Positions 9,676-18,486 of a stretch of DNA of 64,000 nucleotides are shown in pieces. A program made the translations under genes and the position numbers. Origin of the DNA: Escherichia fergusonii ATCC 35469 (GTDB taxonomy: Bacteria > Pseudomonadota > Gammaproteobacteria > Enterobacterales > Enterobacteriaceae); contig NC_011740.1 of assembly GCF_000026225.1 (NCBI RefSeq), forward strand, positions 1 through 64,000, in the 5' to 3' direction. Each line of letters opens with the position of its first letter. Position 1 is the stretch's first letter. The notes below the pieces were generated by a model. The model saw nothing but the letters and a program-made list of their open reading frames with translations, ran no database searches and had not been told where the DNA came from.

Positions 9676-10242
9676 TTAGTGAGACTCACCAATCGGCAGA
9701 ACGGTACGGCCAAACTGCTCATTCAGCACTTCACCCATTGCCAGATAGATTGCACTGGCACCGCAGATCAGGCCAATCCAGCCTGCAAAATGGATAATAG
9801 CTTCATTGCCAGCAATGTTACCTACAGCCAACAATGCAAACAGTACAGTCAGGCTCAGGAATACAAACTGCAAAACGCGTGCGCCTTTCAGCGTGCCAAA
9901 GAACATAAACAGCGTAAACACACCCCAGAGCCCCAGATATACGCCAAGGAACTGAGTGTTCGGTGCATCTGTCAGACCCATTTTCGGCATCAGCAGAATA
10001 GCAACCAGTGTCAGCCAGAAAGAACCATAAGAAGTAAAAGCGGTTACGCCAAAGGTGTTGCCCTTTTTGTACTCCATCAAGCCAGCAAAAATTTGCGCGA
10101 TACCGCCGTAAAAAATGCCCATGGCGATAATGATACCGTCGAGAGCAAAGAAACCCACGTTATGCAGGTTAAGCAGAATGGTGGTCATGCCGAAGCCCAT
10201 CAGGCCCAGCGGTGCCGGGTTAGCCAACTTAGTGTTGCCCAT
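9676..10242 (-). CDS. satP: acetate/succinate:proton symporter SatP
   Basis: A 188-residue six-span inner-membrane protein of the GPR1/FUN34/YaaH (AceTr) family. The family signature NPAPLGLMGFG is at residues 7-17. It imports acetate and succinate with protons (known for the E. coli protein). Length equals E. coli SatP (YaaH). A good ribosome site (GAGGAAT) precedes the ATG. It is divergent from dnaK across a 507-bp region. Confidence 0.96.
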   Translation of the reverse strand: MGNTKLANPAPLGLMGFGMTTILLNLHNVGFFALDGIIIAMGIFYGGIAQIFAGLMEYKKGNTFGVTAFTSYGSFWLTLVAILLMPKMGLTDAPNTQFLGVYLGLWGVFTLFMFFGTLKGARVLQFVFLSLTVLFALLAVGNIAGNEAIIHFAGWIGLICGASAIYLAMGEVLNEQFGRTVLPIGESH

Positions 10243-10599
10243 AATTCCTCAGAATCATCATTGATTGAATGGTGAAATAATTTCCCTGAATAACTGTAAT
10301 GATTTCAGGGCGCGGCATAATAATCAGGCAAAAGGGCACTGTCTATGATCTTATGAAGGAAATTGCATAATTTTTGCTACAGGTTGGCGGAGATCGGCGC
10401 GATTAGCAGGTGGTCAAACATACCTGCCACAACGCCGTGGAAAGCTCATGGTTGCGGGTATTAATAACTGCATTTCACTAATATTTTAATTTTATTAACT
10501 TTTTTTGATGAGATTAGCTTAATCGATTACTGTGCAAAATGCATTCTGCTGGCTGACGTCATTTTTATAAGCAAATAAACAAAAATTTTTTTGTTCTCC

Positions 10600-10632
10600 C
10601 CCTTGATGACGTGGGTTACGACCCCATCTAGT
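10600..10632 (+). promoter_or_regulatory. dnaK P1 sigma-32 promoter
   Basis: CCTTGATG and, after a short spacer, CCCCATCTA match the sigma-32 consensus (CTTGAA...CCCCAT) and the known dnaK P1 layout, differing from K-12 by few bases. It drives heat-shock transcription of dnaK-dnaJ. Confidence 0.9.
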
Positions 10633-10674
10633 AGTCAACCGCATGAGTGAGTCTGCAAAAAAACGAATTGGGTA

Positions 10675-10704
10675 AGTTGAAACTGTCAGTTTCGCCCCTA
10701 TTAC
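10675..10704 (+). promoter_or_regulatory. dnaK P2 sigma-32 promoter
   Basis: AGTTGAAAC followed by CGCCCCTATTA gives a second sigma-32-type promoter about 75 bp downstream of P1, as in E. coli, ending about 46 bp before the dnaK ATG. Confidence 0.85.
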
Positions 10705-10749
10705 AGACTCATACCACATGATGACCGAATATAAAGTGGAGACGTTTAG

Positions 10750-12666
10750 ATGGGTAAAATTATTGGTATCGACCTGGGTACTACCAACTCTTGTGTAGCG
10801 ATTATGGATGGCACCACTCCGCGTGTGCTGGAGAACGCCGAAGGCGATCGCACCACGCCTTCTATCATTGCCTATACCCAGGATGGTGAAACTCTGGTTG
10901 GTCAGCCGGCTAAACGTCAGGCAGTGACAAACCCGCAAAACACCCTGTTTGCGATTAAACGCCTGATTGGCCGCCGCTTCCAGGACGAAGAAGTACAGCG
11001 TGATGTTTCCATCATGCCGTTCAAAATTATTGCTGCTGATAACGGCGACGCTTGGGTCGAAGTTAAAGGCCAGAAAATGGCACCGCCGCAGATTTCTGCT
11101 GAAGTGCTGAAAAAAATGAAGAAAACCGCTGAAGATTACCTGGGCGAACCGGTAACTGAAGCTGTTATTACCGTACCGGCATACTTTAACGATGCTCAGC
11201 GTCAGGCAACCAAAGACGCAGGCCGTATCGCTGGTCTGGAAGTAAAACGTATCATCAACGAACCGACCGCAGCTGCGCTGGCTTACGGTCTGGACAAAGG
11301 TACTGGCAACCGTACTATCGCGGTTTATGACCTGGGTGGTGGTACTTTCGATATTTCTATTATCGAAATCGACGAAGTTGACGGCGAAAAAACCTTTGAA
11401 GTTCTGGCAACCAACGGTGATACCCACCTGGGTGGTGAAGACTTCGACAGCCGTCTGATCAACTACCTGGTTGAAGAATTCAAGAAAGATCAGGGCATTG
11501 ACCTGCGCAACGATCCGCTGGCAATGCAGCGCCTGAAAGAAGCGGCAGAAAAAGCGAAAATCGAACTTTCTTCCGCTCAGCAGACCGACGTTAACCTGCC
11601 GTATATCACTGCAGACGCGACCGGTCCGAAACACATGAACATCAAAGTGACTCGTGCGAAACTGGAAAGCCTGGTTGAAGACCTGGTAAACCGTTCCATT
11701 GAGCCGCTGAAAGTTGCACTGCAGGACGCTGGCCTGTCCGTATCTGATATCGACGACGTTATCCTCGTTGGTGGTCAGACTCGTATGCCAATGGTTCAGA
11801 AGAAAGTTGCTGAATTCTTTGGTAAAGAGCCGCGTAAAGACGTTAACCCGGACGAAGCTGTAGCTATCGGTGCTGCTGTTCAGGGTGGTGTTCTGACTGG
11901 TGACGTAAAAGACGTACTGCTGCTGGACGTTACCCCGCTGTCTCTGGGTATCGAAACCATGGGCGGTGTGATGACGACGCTGATCGCGAAAAACACCACT
12001 ATCCCGACCAAGCACAGCCAGGTGTTCTCTACCGCTGAAGACAACCAGTCTGCGGTAACCATCCATGTGCTGCAGGGTGAACGTAAACGTGCGGCTGATA
12101 ACAAATCTCTGGGTCAGTTCAACCTGGATGGTATCAACCCAGCACCGCGCGGTATGCCGCAGATCGAAGTTACCTTCGATATCGATGCTGACGGTATCCT
12201 GCACGTTTCCGCGAAAGACAAAAACAGCGGTAAAGAGCAGAAGATCACCATCAAGGCTTCTTCTGGTCTGAACGAAGATGAAATCCAGAAAATGGTACGC
12301 GACGCAGAAGCGAACGCCGAAGCTGACCGTAAGTTTGAAGAGCTGGTACAGACCCGCAACCAGGGCGACCATCTGCTGCACAGCACCCGTAAGCAGGTTG
12401 AAGAAGCAGGCGACAAACTGCCGGCTGACGACAAAACTGCTATCGAGTCTGCGCTGACTGCACTGGAAACTGCTCTGAAAGGTGAAGACAAAGCCGCTAT
12501 CGAAGCGAAAATGCAGGAACTGGCACAGGTTTCCCAGAAACTGATGGAAATCGCCCAGCAGCAACATGCCCAGCAGCAGACTGCCGGTGCTGATGCTTCT
12601 GCAAACAACGCGAAAGATGACGATGTTGTCGACGCTGAATTTGAAGAAGTCAAAGACAAAAAATAA
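10750..12666 (+). CDS. dnaK: Hsp70 molecular chaperone DnaK
   Basis: A 638-residue Hsp70. The ATPase domain opens with GIDLGTTNS, and the second phosphate loop reads DLGGGTFD near residue 194. The interdomain linker region [12 protein letters not shown] lies near 388-399, followed by the substrate-binding beta domain and helical lid, ending EEVKDKK. It binds exposed hydrophobic segments in ATP-driven cycles with DnaJ and GrpE, and controls sigma-32 stability. Strong codon bias fits high expression. It forms an operon with dnaJ and is preceded by two sigma-32 promoters. A long antisense reading frame across it is a composition artefact. Confidence 0.99.
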
Positions 12667-12694
12667 TCGCCCTATAAACGGGTAATTATACTGA

Positions 12695-12727
12695 CACGGG
12701 CGAAGAGGAATTTCCTCTCCGCCCGTG
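12695..12727 (+). other. intercistronic hairpin between dnaK and dnaJ
   Basis: CACGGGCG and CGCCCGTG flank a second inverted pair, GAGGAAATTTCCTC-like, giving a long near-perfect stem in the 88-bp gap. There is no T-run, so it looks like an mRNA stability or processing element rather than a terminator. K-12 annotation places the small RNA tpke11 in this gap (from memory); whether a separate RNA is made cannot be judged from sequence. Confidence 0.7.
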
Positions 12728-12754
12728 CATTCATCTAGGGGCAAATCAAAAAAG

Positions 12755-13885
12755 ATGGCTAAGCAAGATTATTACGAGATTTTAGGCGTTTCCAAAACAG
12801 CGGAAGAGCGTGAAATCAAAAAGGCCTACAAACGCCTGGCCATGAAATACCACCCGGACCGTAACCAGGGTGACAAAGAGGCCGAGGCGAAATTTAAAGA
12901 GATCAAGGAAGCTTATGAGGTTCTGACCGACTCGCAAAAACGTGCGGCATACGATCAGTATGGTCATGCTGCGTTTGAGCAAGGCGGCATGGGCGGCGGC
13001 GGTTTTGGCGGCGGCGCGGACTTCAGCGATATTTTTGGTGACGTTTTCGGCGATATTTTTGGCGGCGGGCGTGGTCGTCAACGTGCGGCGCGCGGTGCTG
13101 ATTTACGCTATAACATGGAGCTCACCCTCGAAGAAGCTGTACGTGGCGTGACCAAAGAGATCCGCATTCCGACTCTGGAAGAGTGTGACGTTTGCCACGG
13201 TAGCGGTGCAAAACCAGGTACACAGCCGCAAACCTGTCCGACCTGTCATGGTTCTGGTCAGGTGCAGATGCGCCAGGGCTTCTTTGCTGTGCAGCAGACC
13301 TGTCCACACTGTCAGGGCCGCGGTACGCTGATCAAAGATCCGTGCAACAAATGTCATGGTCATGGTCGTGTTGAGCGCAGCAAAACGCTGTCCGTTAAAA
13401 TCCCGGCAGGAGTGGACACTGGAGACCGCATCCGTCTTGCGGGCGAAGGTGAAGCGGGCGAGCATGGCGCACCGGCAGGCGATCTGTACGTTCAGGTTCA
13501 GGTTAAACAGCACCCGATTTTCGAGCGTGAAGGCAACAACCTGTATTGCGAAGTCCCGATCAACTTCGCTATGGCGGCGCTGGGTGGCGAAATCGAAGTA
13601 CCGACTCTTGATGGTCGCGTCAAACTGAAAGTGCCTGGCGAAACCCAGACCGGTAAGCTGTTCCGTATGCGCGGTAAAGGCGTCAAGTCTGTCCGCGGTG
13701 GCGCACAGGGTGATTTGCTGTGCCGCGTTGTCGTCGAAACACCGGTAGGCCTGAACGAGAAGCAGAAACAGCTGCTGCAAGAGCTGCAAGAAAGCTTCGG
13801 TGGCCCAACCGGCGAGCACAACAGCCCGCGCTCAAAGAGCTTCTTTGATGGTGTGAAGAAGTTTTTCGACGACCTGACTCGCTAA
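12755..13885 (+). CDS. dnaJ: co-chaperone DnaJ (Hsp40)
   Basis: A 376-residue J-protein that stimulates the DnaK ATPase and delivers substrates. The J domain contains HPD at residues 33-35. A Gly/Phe-rich linker lies at about 75-110. Four zinc-binding CxxCxGxG repeats follow at about 144-206 ([32 protein letters not shown]), then the C-terminal substrate-binding domains. I chose the ATG at 12755 ([10 protein letters not shown]) over an upstream in-frame ATG at 12725, which lies in the hairpin and lacks homology. Second gene of the heat-shock operon. Confidence 0.98.
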
Positions 13886-13898
13886 CCTCCCCAAAAGC

Positions 13899-13925
13899 CT
13901 GCCCGTGGGCAGGCCAGGTAAAAAA
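13899..13925 (+). terminator. dnaKJ operon terminator
   Basis: GCCTGCCC and GGGCAGGC form an 8-bp stem with a two-base loop 14 bases after the dnaJ stop. The tail is A-rich rather than T-rich on the plus strand, so termination efficiency is uncertain. Confidence 0.6.
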
Positions 13926-13988
13926 CAGGGTGCGTTGAAGATATGCGAGCACCTGTAAAGTGGCGGGGATCACTCCCCGCCGTTGCTC

Positions 13989-14141
13989 TTACTCGGATTC
14001 GTAAGCCGTGAAAACAGCAACCTCCGTCTGGCCAGTTCGGATGTGAACCTCACAGAGGTCTTTTCTCGTTACCAGCGCCGCCACTACGGCGGTGATACAG
14101 ATGACGATCAGGGCGACAATCATCGCCTTATGCTGCTTCAT
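13989..14141 (-). CDS. hokC: type I toxin HokC
   Basis: A 50-residue Hok-family membrane toxin (MKQHKAMIVALIV...). It has a single hydrophobic span at about residues 6-25 and a periplasmic tail ending TAYESE. Hok peptides depolarise the inner membrane. Translation is coupled to the overlapping mokC frame and blocked by the antisense RNA sokC, recognised just upstream. In K-12 the locus is disabled by a nearby IS186 insertion (from memory). Here no insertion sequence is present, so the locus may be functional. Confidence 0.93.
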   Translation of the reverse strand: MKQHKAMIVALIVICITAVVAALVTRKDLCEVHIRTGQTEVAVFTAYESE

Positions 14142-14198
14142 TGCTCTCTTCTCCTTGACCTTACGGTCAGTAAGAGGCACTCTACATGTGTTCAGCAT
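13989..14198 (-). CDS. mokC: MokC, translational coupler overlapping hokC
   Basis: A 69-residue reading frame in the same frame as hokC, starting MLNTCRVPLTDRK and running through the whole Hok sequence. In hok/sok loci, translation of mok opens the hok ribosome site, and sok RNA acts on mok. Its start lies inside the region complementary to sokC, as expected. Its product probably has no role of its own. Confidence 0.8.
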   Translation of the reverse strand: MLNTCRVPLTDRKVKEKRAMKQHKAMIVALIVICITAVVAALVTRKDLCEVHIRTGQTEVAVFTAYESE

Positions 14199-14244
14199 AT
14201 AGGGGGCCTCGGGTTGATGGTAAAATATCACTCGGGGCTTTTCT
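14190..14244 (+). ncRNA. sokC: antisense RNA sokC
   Basis: A 55-base stretch starting GTTCAGCATATAGGG and ending GGGGCTTTTCT lies opposite the mokC start region and matches the K-12 sokC RNA as I recall it. A TTGACC -35-like hexamer lies at 14155-14160. The RNA base-pairs with the mok leader to block toxin translation and trigger RNase III cleavage. The end of the transcript resembles a terminator. Confidence 0.85.
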
Positions 14245-14681
14245 CTATCTGCCGTTCAGCTAATGCCTGAGACAGATAGCCTCAAGCACCCGCCGCTATT
14301 ATACAGCGCTTTTAATTTCCCCTTACTTACTCCTTTCTGTTTCCTGAAAGCACTACGCAAAAATGAAGAATTATTTTTAATTTCTTTGTTTTTCAAAAGA
14401 TTATTTGTATCTCGTCGGACTTTCTCGTGAGCAGGCTGAATATCCGCAAATTCCCCATTATGCAAAGCGTTTTCAAGGCATGATCATTTTTATCCAATAT
14501 TCTTAAGATTAATCTTTTTCAGACAGTACAATACATACAATACGTGAATGACTTATGAGTGAAATTGCTCATAAAACTCGAATTATCCGAATTAAAAGCC
14601 ATAAATAATCTAATTTTAGCGATTTGTTGATCGGTGTAATATAGAAATAACGAAGTGTTCACGGTGAAGAGAGAAGAAAAA
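14245..14681. other. AT-rich intergenic region between hokC and nhaA
   Basis: About 440 bp without a convincing gene. The left part encodes the 5' leader of the hokC/mokC mRNA on the minus strand. The right part is very AT-rich and should carry the NhaR-dependent nhaA promoter. Short reading frames of 69 and 73 codons on the minus strand have no recognisable similarity and look spurious. Confidence 0.7.
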
Positions 14682-15848
14682 GTGAAACATCTACATCGAT
14701 TTTTCAGTAGCGATGCCTCGGGGGGCATCATACTTATCATTGCCGCAGTATTGGCAATGATAATGGCGAATAGCGGAGCAACCAGTGGATGGTATCACGA
14801 CTTTCTGGAGACCCCAGTACAGTTGCGGGTGGGAGCCCTTGAGATCAATAAAAACATGCTGTTATGGATTAACGATGCACTTATGGCAGTGTTTTTCTTA
14901 TTGGTCGGCTTAGAAGTCAAACGTGAACTGTTGCAAGGTTCTCTGGCGAGTTTGCGCCAGGCAGCATTTCCAGTGATAGCGGCGATTGGTGGGATGATTG
15001 TCCCGGCACTGCTTTATCTGGCATTTAACTATTCAGATCCCATTACTCGTGAGGGTTGGGCAATTCCTGCGGCTACAGATATCGCATTTGCTCTTGGTGT
15101 ACTTGCTTTGCTGGGTAGCCGTGTACCGCTGGCGTTGAAAATCTTTTTGATGGCGTTGGCAATTATCGATGATCTGGGCGCTATCATTATCATCGCACTG
15201 TTTTACACCAATGACCTGTCGATGGCGTCACTGGGTGTTGCGGCTTGCGCCATTGCGGTATTGGCGGCGCTTAATCTTTGTGGGGTTCGTCGTACAGGTG
15301 TTTACATACTGGTTGGCGTGGTCTTGTGGACTGCCGTTCTGAAATCAGGCGTACATGCGACGTTAGCAGGCGTTATTGTCGGTTTCTTTATCCCCTTGAA
15401 AGAGAAGCATGGACGGTCTCCCGCAAAACGTCTGGAGCATGTTCTTCATCCATGGGTTGCTTATTTGATTCTGCCATTGTTTGCTTTTGCCAACGCCGGT
15501 GTTTCGTTACAAGGCGTCACTGTTAATGGGCTGACTTCGGTATTGCCTCTGGGGATCATCGCCGGGTTGTTAATCGGTAAACCTTTGGGGATCAGCTTGT
15601 TTTGCTGGCTTTCCTTGCGTCTTAAACTGGCGCATTTGCCAGAAGGGACACATTTTTCGCAAATTATGGCGGTGGGCATTTTGTGTGGCATTGGCTTCAC
15701 CATGTCGATCTTTATTGCCAGCCTGGCTTTCGGCAGTGTTGATCCAGAATTGATTAACTGGGCGAAACTGGGAATATTAATCGGTTCACTACTTTCGGCG
15801 CTAATTGGTTATAGCTGGTTACGTCTTCGTTTAAACGCGACGACATGA
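14682..15848 (+). CDS. nhaA: Na+/H+ antiporter NhaA
   Basis: A 388-residue, 12-span inner-membrane antiporter exchanging cytoplasmic Na+ or Li+ for two protons, important at high salt and alkaline pH. The ion-binding aspartates are D163 and D164 (AIIDDLGA), and the pH-related histidine lies in GVHATL near 225. The start is GTG at 14682 (VKHLHRFFSS), as in E. coli; an upstream ATG at 14655 would extend it by nine unconserved residues. nhaR follows 67 bp downstream and activates it in response to Na+. Confidence 0.96.
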   Translation: MKHLHRFFSSDASGGIILIIAAVLAMIMANSGATSGWYHDFLETPVQLRVGALEINKNMLLWINDALMAVFFLLVGLEVKRELLQGSLASLRQAAFPVIAAIGGMIVPALLYLAFNYSDPITREGWAIPAATDIAFALGVLALLGSRVPLALKIFLMALAIIDDLGAIIIIALFYTNDLSMASLGVAACAIAVLAALNLCGVRRTGVYILVGVVLWTAVLKSGVHATLAGVIVGFFIPLKEKHGRSPAKRLEHVLHPWVAYLILPLFAFANAGVSLQGVTVNGLTSVLPLGIIAGLLIGKPLGISLFCWLSLRLKLAHLPEGTHFSQIMAVGILCGIGFTMSIFIASLAFGSVDPELINWAKLGILIGSLLSALIGYSWLRLRLNATT

Positions 15849-15915
15849 TCGGTACAAGAGAGCAGGGAGCCATGATCGGCTCCCTTTGTGGTACATATCA
15901 GGGAGAGAAAAAAGA

Positions 15916-16815
15916 ATGTCTCATATGAATTACAACCATCTTTATTATTTCTGGCATGTGTATAAAGAAGGTTCGGTGGTTGGTGCGGCTGAGGCACTTT
16001 ACTTAACGCCACAAACCATTACCGGTCAGATTAAGGCGCTGGAAGAACGCTTGCAGGGAAAACTGTTCAAACGTAAAGGGCGCGGCCTTGAGCCCAGCGA
16101 GTTGGGAGAGTTAGTTTTCCGTTATGCTGACAAAATGTTCACATTAAGCCAGGAAATGTTGGATATTGTGAACTATCGCAAAGAGTCTAACTTACTGTTT
16201 GACGTCGGTGTTGCCGATGCGTTGTCGAAGCGCCTGGTCAGCAGTGTGCTGAATGCAGCAGTGGTGGAGGAAGAGCAGATCCATCTGCGCTGTTTTGAAT
16301 CGACGCATGAGATGCTATTGGAGCAGTTGAGTCAGCATAAACTGGATATGATCATCTCTGACTGTCCGATCGATTCCACTCAGCAGGAAGGTCTGTTTTC
16401 CATGAAGATAGGCGAGTGTGGTATCAGTTTCTGGTGTACTAATCCACTGCCAGAAAAACCGTTTCCTGCCTGTCTTGAAGAGCGCCGTTTACTTATTCCG
16501 GGGCGTCGCTCAATGTTGGGGCGTAAGCTATTAAACTGGTTTAACTCCCAGGGCTTGAACGTCGAAATTTTGGGTGAGTTTGATGATGCTGCGTTGATGA
16601 AAGCCTTTGGGGCGGCGCATAACGCTATTTTCGTTGCACCTTCGCTTTACGCTAATGATTTCTATAACGATGACTCGGTTGTGGAGATAGGCCGCGTTGA
16701 GAACGTGATGGAAGAGTACCACGCTATTTTCGCCGAAAGGATGATTCAGCACCCTGCAGTACAGCGTATTTGCAATACAGACTACTCAGCGCTGTTTACT
16801 CCAGCTTCAAAATAA
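15916..16815 (+). CDS. nhaR: LysR-type transcriptional activator NhaR
   Basis: A 299-residue LysR-family regulator with an N-terminal winged helix-turn-helix (about residues 6-65, AAEALYLTPQTITGQIKALEE region) and a C-terminal effector domain. It activates nhaA in response to Na+ in E. coli. GGGAGAG lies just before the ATG at 15916. The upstream in-frame ATG at 15886 is rejected because the conserved protein starts at MSHMNYNHLYYF. It is two residues shorter than K-12 NhaR as I recall it. In K-12 an IS1 copy follows; here rpsT follows directly. Confidence 0.95.
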   Translation: MSHMNYNHLYYFWHVYKEGSVVGAAEALYLTPQTITGQIKALEERLQGKLFKRKGRGLEPSELGELVFRYADKMFTLSQEMLDIVNYRKESNLLFDVGVADALSKRLVSSVLNAAVVEEEQIHLRCFESTHEMLLEQLSQHKLDMIISDCPIDSTQQEGLFSMKIGECGISFWCTNPLPEKPFPACLEERRLLIPGRRSMLGRKLLNWFNSQGLNVEILGEFDDAALMKAFGAAHNAIFVAPSLYANDFYNDDSVVEIGRVENVMEEYHAIFAERMIQHPAVQRICNTDYSALFTPASK

Positions 16816-16857
16816 ACATTTATACTTTGCAGGCCGAATTTTGGCCTGCAGGTGGAC

Positions 16858-16888
16858 ATAAAAAAACCCGCCAGAGCGGGTTTTTTTA
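16858..16888. terminator. bidirectional terminator between nhaR and rpsT
   Basis: An A-run, ACCCGCC, AGA, GCGGGT and seven T residues form a strong terminator for both strands. A second hairpin (TGCAGGCC/GGCCTGCA, 16828-16850) precedes it on the nhaR side. Confidence 0.9.
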
Positions 16889-16910
16889 CAAAGCTGACAA
16901 CAACAGGCGA

Positions 16911-17174
<264 letters not shown>

Positions 17175-17276
17175 GGTCCAACTCCCAAATGTGTTCTATA
17201 TGGACAATTCAAAGGCCGAGGAATATGCCCTTTTAGCCTTCTTTTGTCAATGGATTTGTGCAAATAAGCGCCGTTA

Positions 17277-17495
17277 ATGTGCCGGCACTCGTTACGTAGT
17301 GATGGCGCAGGATTCTACCAGCTTGCGGGGTGTGAATACAGCTTTTCCGCGATAAAAATTGCAGCAGGCAGTCTGTTTCTTCCCGTAATTTGCGCCATGG
17401 CAATGAAAAGCCACTTCTTTCTGATTTCGGTACTCAATCGCCGGTTAACCTTGACCGCTGTACAAGGTATACTCGGACGATTTTCACTGTTTTGA
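17277..17495 (+). CDS. yaaY: small uncharacterised protein YaaY
   Basis: A 72-codon frame (MCRHSLRSDGAGFYQ...GRFSLF) nearly identical to the K-12 yaaY entry as I recall it. It lies between rpsT and ribF, over the divergent promoter region of rpsT. It contains no recognised domain, and its ATG lacks a convincing ribosome site. It may be a chance frame preserved by selection on overlapping regulatory DNA. Function unknown. Confidence 0.45.
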   Translation: MCRHSLRSDGAGFYQLAGCEYSFSAIKIAAGSLFLPVICAMAMKSHFFLISVLNRRLTLTAVQGILGRFSLF

Positions 17496-17502
17496 GCCAG
17501 AC

Positions 17503-18444
17503 ATGAAGCTGATACGCGGCATACATAATCTCAGCCAGGCCCCGCAAGAAGGGTGTGTGCTGACTATTGGTAATTTCGATGGCGTGCATCGCGGTCATCG
17601 CGCGCTGTTACAGGGCTTGCAGGAAGAAGGGCGCAAGCGCAACTTACCGGTGATGGTGATGCTTTTTGAACCTCAACCACTGGAACTGTTTGCTACCGAT
17701 AAAGCCCCGGCACGGCTGACCCGGCTGCGGGAAAAACTGCGTTACCTTGCTGAGTGCGGCGTTGATTACGTGCTGTGCGTGCGTTTCGACAGGCGTTTCG
17801 CGGCGTTAACCGCGCAAAATTTCATCAGTGATCTTCTGGTGAAGCATTTGCGGGTAAAATTTCTTGCCGTAGGTGATGATTTCCGCTTTGGCGCTGGTCG
17901 TGAAGGCGATTTCTTGTTATTACAGAAAGCTGGCATGGAATACGGCTTCGATATCACCAGTACGCAAACTTTTTGCGAAGGTGGCGTGCGTATCAGCAGC
18001 ACCGCCGTGCGTCAGGCTCTTGCGGATGACAATCTGGCTCTGGCAGAAAGTTTACTGGGGCACCCGTTTGCCATCTCCGGGCGTGTGGTCCACGGTGATG
18101 AATTAGGGCGCACTATAGGTTTCCCGACGGCGAATGTACCGCTGCGCCGTCAGGTTTCCCCGGTGAAAGGGGTTTATGCGGTAGAAGTGCTGGGCCTCGG
18201 TGAAAAGCCGTTACCCGGCGTGGCAAACATCGGAACACGCCCAACGGTTGCCGGTATTCGCCAGCAGCTGGAAGTGCATTTGTTAGATGTTGCAATGGAC
18301 CTGTATGGTCGCCATATACAAGTAGTGCTGCGTAAAAAAATACGCAATGAGCAGCGATTTGCGTCGCTGGACGAACTGAAAGCGCAGATTGCGCGTGATG
18401 AATTAACCGCCCGCGAATTTTTTGGGCTAACAAAACCGGCTTAA
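17503..18444 (+). CDS. ribF: bifunctional riboflavin kinase / FMN adenylyltransferase
   Basis: A 313-residue enzyme making FMN and then FAD from riboflavin and ATP. The N-terminal adenylyltransferase domain contains GNFDGVHRGH (about 23-32) and the SSTAVR motif near residue 166. The C-terminal flavokinase domain contains GFPTANV near 206. Length equals the E. coli protein. It starts the ribF-ileS-lspA-fkpB-ispH gene string, with 42 bases to ileS. Confidence 0.97.
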   Translation: MKLIRGIHNLSQAPQEGCVLTIGNFDGVHRGHRALLQGLQEEGRKRNLPVMVMLFEPQPLELFATDKAPARLTRLREKLRYLAECGVDYVLCVRFDRRFAALTAQNFISDLLVKHLRVKFLAVGDDFRFGAGREGDFLLLQKAGMEYGFDITSTQTFCEGGVRISSTAVRQALADDNLALAESLLGHPFAISGRVVHGDELGRTIGFPTANVPLRRQVSPVKGVYAVEVLGLGEKPLPGVANIGTRPTVAGIRQQLEVHLLDVAMDLYGRHIQVVLRKKIRNEQRFASLDELKAQIARDELTAREFFGLTKPA

Positions 18445-18486
18445 GCCTGTTATGTAATCAAACCGAAATACGGAACCGAGAATCTG

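Larger units (their letters stand above)
10243..10749. other. 507-bp non-coding region between satP and dnaK
   Basis: This is the satP 5' region followed by the dnaK promoter region. I find no convincing gene, and the yaaW, mbiA and yaaI genes that occupy this interval in K-12 are absent. The centre (10,470-10,600) is AT-rich. The last 150 bp carry the two heat-shock promoters listed separately. Confidence 0.8.

Noticed and set aside
10519..12744. A 741-codon open frame on the minus strand across dnaK
   Set aside because: It mirrors the highly biased codon use of dnaK. Antisense open frames opposite Hsp70 genes are a known artefact, and the translation is Phe/Arg/Val-rich with no domain.
14256..14465. 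A 69-codon minus-strand frame upstream of mokC
   Set aside because: It lies in the hokC mRNA leader region, ends with no relation to mokC, and has no similarity I know.
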